Shown here: positions 45,019 to 54,392 of the stretch, one piece after another
Numbering within the stretch: the stretch's first letter is position 1
How the letters are laid out: each line of letters begins with the position of its first letter
NCBI GenBank assembly: GCA_964492065.1
Contig: CAZBHH010000015.1
Location: 1 to 60,182 of the forward strand
Reading direction: 5' to 3'
Source of the DNA: JADKAC01 sp964492065
GTDB lineage: Bacteria > Bacteroidota > Bacteroidia > Chitinophagales > BACL12
Length of the DNA stretch: 60,182 bases
Notes under the pieces: model-generated
Databases searched by the model: none
The model's input: only the letters and a program-made list of their open reading frames with translations
What the model was told of the DNA's origin: nothing
Position numbers and translations under genes: made by a program

Positions 45019-45628
45019 TCAGATAGCGGCCATTAGCGGTACGGGAACGATGGAAGAAGTTGTTCAACAATCCGTGGTGCTCACCACCATGGAGTCCATG
45101 GTGAGCTGGGGCAGAAAAAATTCTATCTGGCCGTTTAACTTTGGATTGAGTTGTTGTTATGTGGAGATGGCCACGAGTATAACCAGTAAATACGATGTAT
45201 CCCGTTTCGGGGCGGAGGTAATCCGGGGTACGCCCCGCGAGGCAGATATGATGATTGTTGCGGGAACTGTTTTTATTAAAATGGCGCCCATCATCCGCAG
45301 GTTATACGAACAAATGATGGCGCCACGTTGGGTGATAGCCATGGGCGCCTGCGCTTCATCGGGTGGCATGTATGATATTTACAGCGTGGTTCAGGGTGTA
45401 GATAAATTTCTACCCGTGGATGTGTATGTGCCGGGCTGCCCGCCGAGACCGGACGCTTTCCTGGAGGGCATCGTTTTACTCCGCGACCAGGTAGGCCGGG
45501 AGAAAAGACCGCTCAACTGGATAATCGAACCCAATGGAATTGTAAAACCCGGGATGCCGTCCATGCGTGACAGGAAACGGGATGAGAGAATGCGCATGAC
45601 CGAAATCAGACCGCCGGATCACGTGTGA
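44990..45628 (+). CDS. nuoB: NADH-quinone oxidoreductase subunit B
   Basis: 212 residues from ATG 44990. The frame is open to 44876 inside nuoA, but that part is not conserved. The N2 iron-sulfur cluster ligands are present: adjacent Cys55-Cys56 (NFGLSCCYVEM), the cysteine of MGACASSGG and that of VPGCPPRPDAFLEG. N2 is the last cluster before quinone. Core motifs SRFGAEVIRGTPREADMMIV and GMYDIYSVVQGVDKFLPVDV are complete. The 29-base overlap with nuoA implies translational coupling. Confidence 0.97.
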   Translation: MKWWTTRANDQIAAISGTGTMEEVVQQSVVLTTMESMVSWGRKNSIWPFNFGLSCCYVEMATSITSKYDVSRFGAEVIRGTPREADMMIVAGTVFIKMAPIIRRLYEQMMAPRWVIAMGACASSGGMYDIYSVVQGVDKFLPVDVYVPGCPPRPDAFLEGIVLLRDQVGREKRPLNWIIEPNGIVKPGMPSMRDRKRDERMRMTEIRPPDHV

Positions 45629-45680
45629 TTTTTATGATTGTATTGCGCCACAGAATTATCAGAAAGATGAAAAAATAATT

Positions 45681-47504
45681 ATGCCGGGTTACGACGATAT
45701 TCCTGAACACGAAAGAGTGTATAATTCCACTGAAGTGCAGTCTTTGTCATCATGGCCCGGATTCGATGATGTCATCGCCAAAATGCAGGAAAAATTCCCC
45801 GGGGCGCTGCAATATCTTCAACCCACCAGCGACGCATTTCCGACCATTTGGATAAGTAAGGATTATATTGTGCCGGCACTTGCCTTCCTGAAAAACGACA
45901 GTGAGTTACAGTTTAAATTTTTATACGACCTGACGGCTATTGATGAACAGGCGAGGAATCACCGGGAAGGACAACCGGCGAGCGCCTTTACTGTTGTTTA
46001 TTTATTGCTTTCCTATCCGAGAAATCAGTTCCTGCGATTGAAGGTCGCACTAAATGCTTCGAAACCTTCCATTCCAACGGCGACAGGCGTGTGGCCCGCT
46101 GCCAGCTTCTACGAGCGGGAGGTATTCGATATGTTCGGGGTCAACTTCGAAGGACATCCCCACCTGTCCCGCATCCTCATGCCATTGTATTGGGAAGGCC
46201 ACCCGCTTCAAAAATGCCATCCGGCACGTGCCACCGAAATGGGAAAATTTAAATTGCCCGAAGATCAAATGCTGGAACAACAGGAATTGTTGCAATTCAA
46301 ACCGGAAGACTGGGGATTAAAATCTACTACCGCCGACAACCAGGATATGATGTTCCTGAACCTGGGGCCGCAGCATCCGGGCACTCACGGAATCCTGAGA
46401 CTGGTTTTACAAATGGATGGCGAGTACATCGTGAATATCGTACCCGATATCGGCTTTCATCACAGGGGGGCCGAGAAGATGGGCGAACGGCAGTCGTGGC
46501 ACACCTATATTCCCTACACGGACAGGGTGGAATACCTCAGCGGCGTGCTGAACAACCTGCCGTATGTGATGACGGTTGAAAAATTGGGAGGTATTGATAT
46601 TCCCGACCGTGCGCAGATTATCCGTATCCTGCTTTGCGAACTCTTCCGCATTTCCAGCCACCTGGTTTGGTATGGCACATTTGCTCAAGACCTGGGTATG
46701 ATGACCCCGGTATTTCTGACTTTCTACGACCGTGAAAAGCTCTTCGGTATTATCGAGGCCATTTGCGGCGACCGAATGCATCCTAACTGGTTCAGAATCG
46801 GTGGTGTTGCCCAGGATTTACCGCAAGGGTGGGAGCCCTTGGTTATGGATTTCGTAAAGTACTTTCCCCCGCGACTGCTCGAGTACGATAAAATGATTAT
46901 GAAGAACCGCATTTTCAAGGCGAGGACAAAAGGTATCGGAGTGTATAATACGGAAGAAGCTATAGAATGGGGAGTCACCGGCGCCGGGTTGAGAGCTACG
47001 GGTATGGCTTACGACTTCCGGAAGCAAATGCCTTACGCCGGTTATGACCGCTTTGAATTTGAAATACCCACTGCCGTCAATGGCGATTGCTACGACCGGG
47101 CGTTAGTAAGGGTAGAAGAAATGCGGCAGAGCATTCGCATCATCGAGCAATGTGTGAAATGCATGCCTTCGGGGCCGTACAAATCGCATCACCCGCTTAC
47201 CACACCTGCCGATAAGCGGCACACCATGTATCATATTGAAACATTGATAAATCATTTTGTAAACGTGGCGTGGGGGCCTGTGATTCCGGCCAATGAAGGA
47301 TTTTGCAGCGTGGAATCGAGCAAAGGCAACAATGGCTATTACATGGTGAGCGATGGCAGCACCATGGCGTATCGCATGCGCATTCGCACCCCCAGTTTCC
47401 CACATATTCAGTTTGTTCCCTACATCAGTAAGGGTTATACCATTGCCGACCTGATGGCGATATTGGGAAGCGTTGACTTCGTATTATCAGATATTGACAG
47501 ATAA
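45681..47504 (+). CDS. nuoCD: NADH-quinone oxidoreductase fused subunits C and D
   Basis: 607 residues combining NuoC and NuoD. The NuoC part (about 20-200) ends in the typical FYEREVFDMFGVNFEGHPHL and RILMPLYWEGHPLQK. The NuoD part starts near residue 220 with FLNLGPQHPGTHGILRLVLQ, followed by GFHHRGAEKMGERQSWH, RVEYLSGVLNNLPYV, and a closing SVDFVLSDIDR. NuoD forms much of the quinone-binding cavity with NuoB. There is a linker of about 25 residues. Such CD fusions occur in E. coli and many other bacteria. Confidence 0.97.
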   Translation: MPGYDDIPEHERVYNSTEVQSLSSWPGFDDVIAKMQEKFPGALQYLQPTSDAFPTIWISKDYIVPALAFLKNDSELQFKFLYDLTAIDEQARNHREGQPASAFTVVYLLLSYPRNQFLRLKVALNASKPSIPTATGVWPAASFYEREVFDMFGVNFEGHPHLSRILMPLYWEGHPLQKCHPARATEMGKFKLPEDQMLEQQELLQFKPEDWGLKSTTADNQDMMFLNLGPQHPGTHGILRLVLQMDGEYIVNIVPDIGFHHRGAEKMGERQSWHTYIPYTDRVEYLSGVLNNLPYVMTVEKLGGIDIPDRAQIIRILLCELFRISSHLVWYGTFAQDLGMMTPVFLTFYDREKLFGIIEAICGDRMHPNWFRIGGVAQDLPQGWEPLVMDFVKYFPPRLLEYDKMIMKNRIFKARTKGIGVYNTEEAIEWGVTGAGLRATGMAYDFRKQMPYAGYDRFEFEIPTAVNGDCYDRALVRVEEMRQSIRIIEQCVKCMPSGPYKSHHPLTTPADKRHTMYHIETLINHFVNVAWGPVIPANEGFCSVESSKGNNGYYMVSDGSTMAYRMRIRTPSFPHIQFVPYISKGYTIADLMAILGSVDFVLSDIDR

Positions 47505-47515
47505 AAAATTATTGA

Positions 47516-47995
47516 GTGTCCACAGAACAAGTTATTCCGCAGCAAGCTAAACAGGAAATTGAACAACTGTTTGATCACCTGCCACACAAACAGGCGGCTT
47601 GCATCGATGCCCTCAAGATCGTGCAAAAATACAACCGCTGGGTCTCCGACGAAGCGCTGCAGGAATTAGCTCCGATTCTCGATATGTCGGTGCACCAGAT
47701 CGATGCCGTGGCTACCTTTTACAATATTATTTTCAGAAAACCTGTAGGACGCCATGTGATTTTTCTGTGCAACAGCGTGAGTTGCTGGATAATGGGCTAT
47801 GAAGAAATCTATAAGGCACTCAAGGAAAAGCTCCGCATAGATTTTGGAATGACGACGGCGGATGACCGGTTTACTTTTTTGCCCATACCTTGTTTAGGTA
47901 CTTGCGACCATGCTCCCGCCATGATTATCGATGAGGATTTGTTCAGGGATTTAAAACCGGATATGTTGGATGAAATACTTGCCAAATACGCATAA
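47516..47995 (+). CDS. nuoE: NADH-quinone oxidoreductase subunit E (2Fe-2S)
   Basis: 159 residues from a GTG start at 47516, 11 bases after the nuoCD stop. Thioredoxin-like fold holding the N1a 2Fe-2S cluster, with ligands Cys85 and Cys90 (FLCNSVSC) and Cys126 and Cys130 (PCLGTCDHAP). The motif AVATFYNIIFRKPVGRHVI is typical. It is part of the NADH dehydrogenase module at the tip of the peripheral arm. No ATG alternative exists near the conserved N-terminus. Confidence 0.96.
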   Translation: MSTEQVIPQQAKQEIEQLFDHLPHKQAACIDALKIVQKYNRWVSDEALQELAPILDMSVHQIDAVATFYNIIFRKPVGRHVIFLCNSVSCWIMGYEEIYKALKEKLRIDFGMTTADDRFTFLPIPCLGTCDHAPAMIIDEDLFRDLKPDMLDEILAKYA

Positions 47996-48001
47996 ACAGA
48001 C

Positions 48002-49282
48002 ATGGAAAGGCCATTAACGGAACATAATAAAAAAGACGGCTCTGCACTCACTTTGAAAGAATACGAAGCGGCAGGTGGATACCAGGGATTGCGGAATGCG
48101 CTGAAAATGACTCCCCTGGAGGTGATGAATGCAGTGAAGGACTCCAAACTGCGGGGAAGAGGCGGCGCCGGATTCCCAACAGGCATGAAGTGGAGCTTTG
48201 TACCTATGGGCGTCCATGCTCCCAAACTGAAATACCTCGTTGCCAACGGAGATGAAATGGAGCCGGGAACTTTTAAAGACCGGTTGTTGATAGAAAGCAA
48301 TCCCCACCAACTCATTGAAGGGATGATCATCAGCGCCTACGCAATCGGCGCAAGTGTCAGTTATATCTTTCTGAGGTGGGCCTATCATGAGGCTGCACGC
48401 CGGGTACTGCATGCGCTGGCGGAAGCACGGCGGGCGGGGTACCTCGGCAATAATCTCCTGGGAAGTGCTTTCTCGCTGGAAATGGATTTGCACACCAGCG
48501 TGGGACGCTATATTTGCGGAGAGGAATCCGCTCTGTTAAATGCACTGGAAGGCAAACGTGCCAATCCCCGCCATAAACCCCCTTTTCCGCAAGTGAGCGG
48601 TTTATTCGGCAAACCTACGATTGTAAACAACGTGGAAACCTTTTGCAATATTCCGCACATTCTCGCCAAAGGCGCCAGTTGGTATATCGGGTTGAGTAAA
48701 TCGGCCGGCGGCGGCGGTACAAAATTGTACGGCGCAAGCGGCAGGGTAAAGCGCCCCGCCATCTGGGAGCTTCCTTTAGGTACTACTCTCGGCGAAATTA
48801 TTGAAGAACACGCCGGCGGTATGCAGGATGGGTTTGCGCTGCGGGGACTGCTGCCGGGAGGGGCATCCACTACGTTCCTCACGCCCCGGCACATGGAAAT
48901 TAAAATGGATTTTGAAGAGGTGCCGCAGGCCGGAAGCCGGCTCGGTACCGGAACGATGATCGTGCTGGATGACAAGACCTGCCCCGTCGGAATGTGCCTG
49001 GCGCTTGAAAGGTTCTTTGCCCAGGAGTCTTGCGGCTGGTGTACGCCGTGCAGGGAAGGCCTGCCGTGGACGGCAAAAATTCTCGCAAATATGGAAGAGG
49101 GGAAGGGCCGGCCGGAGGATATTGATCACCTGCTTTTCCAAACGCAATACAACGCTCCCGGAAATACATTCTGCGCATTGGCGCCCGGCGCAATGGAGCC
49201 CCTGCAAAGCGCACTGAAATATTTCAGGGAAGATTTTGAAGAACATATCGACACGCATAGTTGCAAATACCATAAACACTGA
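48002..49282 (+). CDS. nuoF: NADH-quinone oxidoreductase subunit F (NADH/FMN-binding)
   Basis: 426 residues, normal length. The FMN/NADH-binding glycine-rich segment is KLRGRGGAGFPTGMKWSF (about 50-67). GRYICGEESALLNALEGKRA forms the nucleotide pocket. The N3 4Fe-4S cluster is held by ESCGWCTPCREG (about 341-352) and a later cysteine (NTFCALAPGA). The protein accepts hydride from NADH. The gene begins 6 bases after nuoE. Confidence 0.97.
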   Translation: MERPLTEHNKKDGSALTLKEYEAAGGYQGLRNALKMTPLEVMNAVKDSKLRGRGGAGFPTGMKWSFVPMGVHAPKLKYLVANGDEMEPGTFKDRLLIESNPHQLIEGMIISAYAIGASVSYIFLRWAYHEAARRVLHALAEARRAGYLGNNLLGSAFSLEMDLHTSVGRYICGEESALLNALEGKRANPRHKPPFPQVSGLFGKPTIVNNVETFCNIPHILAKGASWYIGLSKSAGGGGTKLYGASGRVKRPAIWELPLGTTLGEIIEEHAGGMQDGFALRGLLPGGASTTFLTPRHMEIKMDFEEVPQAGSRLGTGTMIVLDDKTCPVGMCLALERFFAQESCGWCTPCREGLPWTAKILANMEEGKGRPEDIDHLLFQTQYNAPGNTFCALAPGAMEPLQSALKYFREDFEEHIDTHSCKYHKH

Positions 49283-49306
49283 GCGATGCGATGAAAAATA
49301 CACCTT

Positions 49307-51964
49307 ATGGCTAAAATAATCATCGACAATATAGAATACGAAGTGCCCGACGGCAAAAATCTGCTGGAGGTAGTACTTTCACTCGGGATAGACCTGCCAT
49401 ACTTTTGCTGGCACCCCGCTATGCAATCCGTGGGCGCCTGCAGGCAATGTGCGGTTATCAATTACCGGGATGCCAACGACACCAGCGGTAAAATTACAAT
49501 GGCCTGCATGATGGAAGCCACAAGCGGCCTGCGTGTTTCCATTCAGGACCCGAAAGCCAAAGAGTTCAGAGCCGGCAATATTGAATCGCTGATGATTAAT
49601 CACCCGCACGATTGCCCGGTGTGCGATGAAGGCGGCGAATGTCATCTGCAGGATATGACCGTTATGAGCGGTCATAATTACCGGCGTTACAGGTTTAATA
49701 AACGCACCCATGTCAACCAGGAATTAGGCCCGTTTTTATCCCATGAAATGAACCGGTGTATTCAATGTTACCGCTGTGTGCGTTTTTACAACGATTACGC
49801 AGGCGGAAAAGATTTCGGCGTTTTTGCCAACGCCGGTCGTGTGTATTTCGGCAGGAGCGAACCGGGGACGCTGGAAAATGAATTTAGCGGCAACCTGGTC
49901 GAAGTCTGTCCTACCGGCGTCTTTACCGACAAAACATTGCGCAGGCACTACACCCGCAAATGGGACTTGACAAGTGCGCCTTCGGTTTGCCAGCAATGCG
50001 CTGTGGGATGTAATATCCTGGCGTCGGAGAGATACGGCGGGCTCCGGAGAATTATGTCCCGGTATAATGATCAGGTGAACGGATATTTCCTTTGCGACAG
50101 GGGGCGGTTCGGCTATGAATACGTAAATGATGAGAAACGGCTGACCAGAGCTGCCCAAAAGGACGGCGCTTCCGGAAAGGATCCGTTTACTGCCGTTAAA
50201 GAACACCTCGCTACCAAACCAAAGATCATTGGACTGGGTTCGCCGAGGGCATCACTGGAATCCAATTTCCTGTTGAAGCAATTAGTGGGGGCAGATAATT
50301 TCTATGCGGGTATTCCAAAGAATGAGTCGGAGGTGGTGAATACGGTCTTGCACGTCTTGCGCAACGGCAAGGTTAAAACGCCGGCACTGAAAGAAATTGA
50401 GGCGTATGAATCGGTATTTATTCTTGGAGAGGATATTACCAATACGGCGCCTATGGTAGCCTTGAGCCTCCGGCAGACAGCCCTTGCGCTGCCTAAGAAA
50501 AAAGCGGCTGCACTGCGCATCCCCGAATGGAATGACGCCGCCGTTCGCGAATTGATACAAGACGAAACAGGACCGTTTTTCCTTGCCACTCCATACGCTA
50601 CCCGCCTGGACGATATCTCCACCGCTGCGATGCACGGAGACACCCACACATTAATTGCCCTGGCCGATACTATAGCGGGCCACATCCGCAAAGGCGCAAT
50701 AAATATACAGAGCGAAGACTTTGCCGAGAGAGTCGCCGCATCTCTGTTATCTACTGCAAAACCCTTGATTGTTTCCGGCACGGGGATGATGAGCAAAGGA
50801 ATTATCCTGGGGGCAGCGCATATTGCTGCGGCTTTGAAGGACGCCGGCAAAGATGCGGGTATTGTGTATGCAGTTCCCGAAGTGAATTCCATGGGACTCG
50901 CCATGATGGGCGCTGCAGGTGCGCTGGATGATGCGGCTGCAACTGTCGCTGCCGATAATGATTTGACGGTTGTGGTTTTGGAAAACGACTTGTTTTTCAG
51001 AGCCGGCAGGGCCGGTGCCGAGAAATTTTTTAACAATTGCGGCAGGGTTATTTTAATGGATGCACTGGAGAACGCAACCACCGGCAAAGCCGATTACATT
51101 TTGCCTGCCGGCACCTTTGCAGAAGCTGACGGAACAGTGGTGAACAATGAAGGAAGGGCACAGCGCTTTTACCAGGTATATATGCCCAAAGAAGATATGC
51201 AAAGCAGTTGGGCTTGGCTGGACATGATGATTCATCAGTCCGAAACCCCACGTCCCTTCGATGCGATAGTGTCGGAAATGGCGGACACTATTCCGGCATT
51301 TGCCGCTATTAAAGGCCTTGCGCCAACGGCTGATTTCCGGATTGGCACACAAAAGATACCCCGGCAGACACATCGTTACAGCGGTCGCACGGCGATGAAT
51401 GCAAACGTCGGTATTCACGAGCCGAAACCGCCTGAGGATGTGGACTCCCCGCTGAGCTTTACCATGGAAGGATATCACGGCAACCCTCCGGCGGCAGACA
51501 TCCCGTACTATTGGGCGCCGGGCTGGAACTCCGTGCAATCCATCAATAAATACCAGATTGAAGTCGGCGGCGGACTGCACGGAGGCAACCCGGGCAAAAG
51601 GCTGATTGAACCCAATGCAACCGGAATTAGCGGGGTGGGAGATCCACAAAACCCTGCTCCCGCTAAAAGATTTGAAATATTACCCGCATGGCACATCTTC
51701 GGCTCCGGTGAATTGAGCGCTTTGAGCCCGGCGGTAGCCGAAAGAATTCCGGCAGCCTCGGTTTCCGTTTCGGAACAGGCATTGAGCAACAGGAATCTGA
51801 ACGGTATTCGGGAAATAACAATACATTATAACGCTACAGAACTGACTCTCCCGGTACGGATTGATAACAGCCTGCCGGAAAATGTGCTGTTGCTGCCCTA
51901 TGGGCTAAAAGAAACCGCCGGACTACAATTCCCATTTTATAGTGAAATTGTAGCGGGAAAATGA
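49307..51964 (+). CDS. nuoG: NADH-quinone oxidoreductase subunit G (Fe-S / molybdopterin-like)
   Basis: 885 residues. The 2Fe-2S cluster N1b is bound by Cys34, Cys45, Cys48 and Cys67. N5 is bound by His99, Cys103, Cys106 and Cys112 (HPHDCPVCDEGGEC). A further 4Fe-4S cluster follows in CIQCYRCVRF. A fourth set CQQCAVGC with a distant cysteine (YFLCDRGRFG) matches the optional N7 cluster. After it comes a degenerate molybdopterin-oxidoreductase domain (about 225-620) without cofactor. The C-terminal part (from about 690) is the extension seen in Bacteroidota NuoG. It conducts electrons from FMN towards N2. Confidence 0.96.
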   Translation: MAKIIIDNIEYEVPDGKNLLEVVLSLGIDLPYFCWHPAMQSVGACRQCAVINYRDANDTSGKITMACMMEATSGLRVSIQDPKAKEFRAGNIESLMINHPHDCPVCDEGGECHLQDMTVMSGHNYRRYRFNKRTHVNQELGPFLSHEMNRCIQCYRCVRFYNDYAGGKDFGVFANAGRVYFGRSEPGTLENEFSGNLVEVCPTGVFTDKTLRRHYTRKWDLTSAPSVCQQCAVGCNILASERYGGLRRIMSRYNDQVNGYFLCDRGRFGYEYVNDEKRLTRAAQKDGASGKDPFTAVKEHLATKPKIIGLGSPRASLESNFLLKQLVGADNFYAGIPKNESEVVNTVLHVLRNGKVKTPALKEIEAYESVFILGEDITNTAPMVALSLRQTALALPKKKAAALRIPEWNDAAVRELIQDETGPFFLATPYATRLDDISTAAMHGDTHTLIALADTIAGHIRKGAINIQSEDFAERVAASLLSTAKPLIVSGTGMMSKGIILGAAHIAAALKDAGKDAGIVYAVPEVNSMGLAMMGAAGALDDAAATVAADNDLTVVVLENDLFFRAGRAGAEKFFNNCGRVILMDALENATTGKADYILPAGTFAEADGTVVNNEGRAQRFYQVYMPKEDMQSSWAWLDMMIHQSETPRPFDAIVSEMADTIPAFAAIKGLAPTADFRIGTQKIPRQTHRYSGRTAMNANVGIHEPKPPEDVDSPLSFTMEGYHGNPPAADIPYYWAPGWNSVQSINKYQIEVGGGLHGGNPGKRLIEPNATGISGVGDPQNPAPAKRFEILPAWHIFGSGELSALSPAVAERIPAASVSVSEQALSNRNLNGIREITIHYNATELTLPVRIDNSLPENVLLLPYGLKETAGLQFPFYSEIVAGK

Positions 51965-52008
51965 AGGCATTAATTTGAGTGGTTTATTGAAAAACGGATA
52001 CTAAGGGT

Positions 52009-52965
52009 ATGAACGCAATAGGGATTCAGATTTTAATTATCATAGCCGTACTCATCGGGACGGTCACCGTGGCCGCCGGATTGATTTACGTCGAGCGAAA
52101 GATGCTGGCAAAGTGGCAACAGCGATCGGGGCCAAACCGCGTCGGGCCCTGGGGAATTTTCCAGGTATTGGCCGATATGATTAAAATCTTTTTCAAGGAA
52201 GACTGGATTCCGTCTTTCGTGGACAAGAAGGTGTTCGTGGTGGCGCCGACCATCATCATGCTCAGTATCCTGATGAGCTTTGCCATTATTCCCTTTGCTC
52301 CCGGAATCGTGGTAGCCGATTTGAATATCGGGCTGTTATTCTTTCTCGCCATGTCATCGCTCGGCGCCTATACGATTATTTTAGCCGGGTGGGCATCCAA
52401 TAATAAATATGCGCTGTTAGGCGGTGTAAGGGGCGCTGCCCAGATGATTTCTTACGAGGTTTTTATGGGCTTGTCTTTAATGGGCGTCGTAATACAAGTC
52501 GGCTCGTTTAATATGACCGACATTGTAAATGCCCAGCGGGAAATGTGGTTCGTCGTTCCGCAGATTGTCGGGTTTGTCATCTTTCTGATTGCCGGAATTG
52601 CCGAGACACATCGCCTGCCTTTTGACATTCCCGAAGCCGAGAGTGAATTGATTGCCGGCTACCATTCCGAATATTCAGGGATGAAATTCGGGATGTTTTT
52701 CGTCGGCGAATACCTGGGTATCACACTGGTGTCATGCCTGATAACCATTTTATTTTTTGGGGGTTGGTTAGGTCCGGCATTCCTGCCGCCCATCGTTTGG
52801 TTTTTAATTAAAATGTTCGTCTTTATATTATTTTTCATCCTGCTGAGAGCAACACTGCCCAGGCCGAGGTACGATCAGTTGATGAGCTGGGGGTGGAAAC
52901 TTCTATTGCCATTGGCATTATTGAATGTGATGATTACAGGCGCCATTGTTCTTTTAACAGCATAA
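52009..52965 (+). CDS. nuoH: NADH-quinone oxidoreductase subunit H
   Basis: 318 residues, eight or nine membrane helices. Signature segments are YVERKMLAKWQQRSGPNRVG-PWGIFQ, VLADMIKIFFKEDWIP, GGVRGAAQMISYEVFMGLS, and the charged loop ETHRLPFDIPEAESELIAGY-HSEYSGMKF. The latter lines the quinone entry and is the most conserved part. C-terminal ATLPRPRYDQLMSWGWKLLL is complete. It follows nuoG after 44 bases. Confidence 0.97.
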   Translation: MNAIGIQILIIIAVLIGTVTVAAGLIYVERKMLAKWQQRSGPNRVGPWGIFQVLADMIKIFFKEDWIPSFVDKKVFVVAPTIIMLSILMSFAIIPFAPGIVVADLNIGLLFFLAMSSLGAYTIILAGWASNNKYALLGGVRGAAQMISYEVFMGLSLMGVVIQVGSFNMTDIVNAQREMWFVVPQIVGFVIFLIAGIAETHRLPFDIPEAESELIAGYHSEYSGMKFGMFFVGEYLGITLVSCLITILFFGGWLGPAFLPPIVWFLIKMFVFILFFILLRATLPRPRYDQLMSWGWKLLLPLALLNVMITGAIVLLTA

Positions 52966-52977
52966 AACAATTTCGAT

Positions 52978-53493
52978 ATGTTTAGTAGTATTCGTTCTCT
53001 GTGGCTGGTTTTCTTAAAAATGTTTAAGAAAAATGTAACGGTACAGTATCCCGAAAAGAAGGCGTATCTCGCCCCTCGCTGGAGAGGTCGTATCGTCCTC
53101 ACCCGGGATCCCGATCATAACGAAAGATGTGTTGCGTGTTACTTATGTGCCGCTGCATGTCCCGTTGACTGTATTTCGCTGCAGGCCACCGAAGATGAAA
53201 ACGGCAGGAGGTATCCGGAGTTTTTCAGAATCAATTTCTCGAGATGTATCTTTTGCGGGTTTTGTGAAGATGCATGTCCCACATTTGCCATTCAACTCAC
53301 GCCGGATTTTGAAATGGGGGAATACAACCGGCAAAATCTCGTGTACGAAAAGCAGGACCTGTTGATTGACGGAATGGGAAAATACCACGGCTACAGTTTT
53401 TACGATCAGGCCGGGGTGTCGGTGGGCGTGAAAGGAAAAGGCGAAGGTGCAATGGAAGATGCGCCGGTGGACGTAAGGACATTATTACCTTAA
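52978..53493 (+). CDS. nuoI: NADH-quinone oxidoreductase subunit I (two 4Fe-4S)
   Basis: 171 residues. Two ferredoxin-type motifs hold clusters N6a and N6b: CVACYLCAAACPVDCI (about 50-65) and CIFCGFCEDACPTFAI (about 89-104). The N-terminal segment VTVQYPEKKAYLAPRWRGRI anchors it on NuoH and NuoD. It begins 12 bases after nuoH. Normal length and all eight cysteines present. Confidence 0.97.
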   Translation: MFSSIRSLWLVFLKMFKKNVTVQYPEKKAYLAPRWRGRIVLTRDPDHNERCVACYLCAAACPVDCISLQATEDENGRRYPEFFRINFSRCIFCGFCEDACPTFAIQLTPDFEMGEYNRQNLVYEKQDLLIDGMGKYHGYSFYDQAGVSVGVKGKGEGAMEDAPVDVRTLLP

Positions 53494-53528
53494 AATTTCA
53501 GACTTTTAAATCTCGTATTTTTAATTCA

Positions 53529-54068
53529 ATGTATATCATTTTTTACATAGCCGCCATCATCGCTTTTGCCTCCACTGTCATGGTGGTTACCCGGAAGAAT
53601 GCGGTGCATGCTTTGTTGTACCTGGTGGTTTCTCTGCTGGCGGTAAGCGTCATCTTCTTTATTTCCGGGGCGCCTTTCGTCGCCGCATTGGAGGTCATCG
53701 TCTATGCCGGCGCCATTATGGTGTTGTTTGTATTTGCCATTATGATGCTCGATTTGGGAAAAGACAGCGTCGAAAGAGAAAAAAGGCTGATGAGTTTCAG
53801 GGTGTGGGCGCTCCCGGCCGTTTTCTGTTTTATTTTATTAGGTGAAATCGCCTGGGTGATTTTTCAATACAGCGCTGCGCAAAATTCCGGTGTCAGAATC
53901 ATTGAAGCCGAAGAGGTATCTACTTCGCTGTTTGGCGGATATGTGCTGGCCGTGGAGTTGACGGGCATGCTGCTGATGTCGAGCATTGTGGGCGCCTATC
54001 ATATCGGAAAAGAAAAGAAGCGTGAATATCACCGCTATTTGCAATTAAATAAAGAAGTAAATGAGTGA
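53529..54068 (+). CDS. nuoJ: NADH-quinone oxidoreductase subunit J
   Basis: 179 residues, five membrane helices. The conserved core FVAALEVIVYAGAIMVLFVF-AIMMLDLG (about 57-84) includes the pi-bulge helix 3 region. Conserved helix 1 is FYIAAIIAFASTVMVVTRKN. It overlaps the nuoK start by 8 bases (ATG at 54061), so the two are coupled. Confidence 0.96.
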   Translation: MYIIFYIAAIIAFASTVMVVTRKNAVHALLYLVVSLLAVSVIFFISGAPFVAALEVIVYAGAIMVLFVFAIMMLDLGKDSVEREKRLMSFRVWALPAVFCFILLGEIAWVIFQYSAAQNSGVRIIEAEEVSTSLFGGYVLAVELTGMLLMSSIVGAYHIGKEKKREYHRYLQLNKEVNE

Positions 54069-54369
54069 GTTTCCAATTTATTCAGGTCTGTTGCTCGCCG
54101 GTCTGTTGTTTCTCACCGGGCTGTGTTGCGTCATCACACGCCGCAATATTTTATTCATGCTCATGGGCGTGGAGATTATGTTCAATGCTGCGGGTCTTGC
54201 CTTTGTATTGGGCGGCGCCTTAAACGGGCAGCCCGACGGTCAGATAATGCTGATATTTATTCTTGCAATGGCGGCAGCGGAAGTCTCTGTCGGATTGGCG
54301 CTGATACTGCAGATGCACCGATTGAGAGAAACGGTAGATACGGATGCGATGACTCTGTTAAAAGATTGA
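54061..54369 (+). CDS. nuoK: NADH-quinone oxidoreductase subunit K
   Basis: 102 residues, three membrane helices. The conserved buried glutamates are seen in LMGVEIMFNAAGLAF and AAAEVSVGLALILQMHR. The segment RRNILFMLMGVEIMFN is the family signature. It overlaps nuoJ by 8 bases and precedes nuoL by 23. Confidence 0.97.
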   Translation: MSEFPIYSGLLLAGLLFLTGLCCVITRRNILFMLMGVEIMFNAAGLAFVLGGALNGQPDGQIMLIFILAMAAAEVSVGLALILQMHRLRETVDTDAMTLLKD

Positions 54370-54392
54370 TGTATTATTGAAATAATAATCGG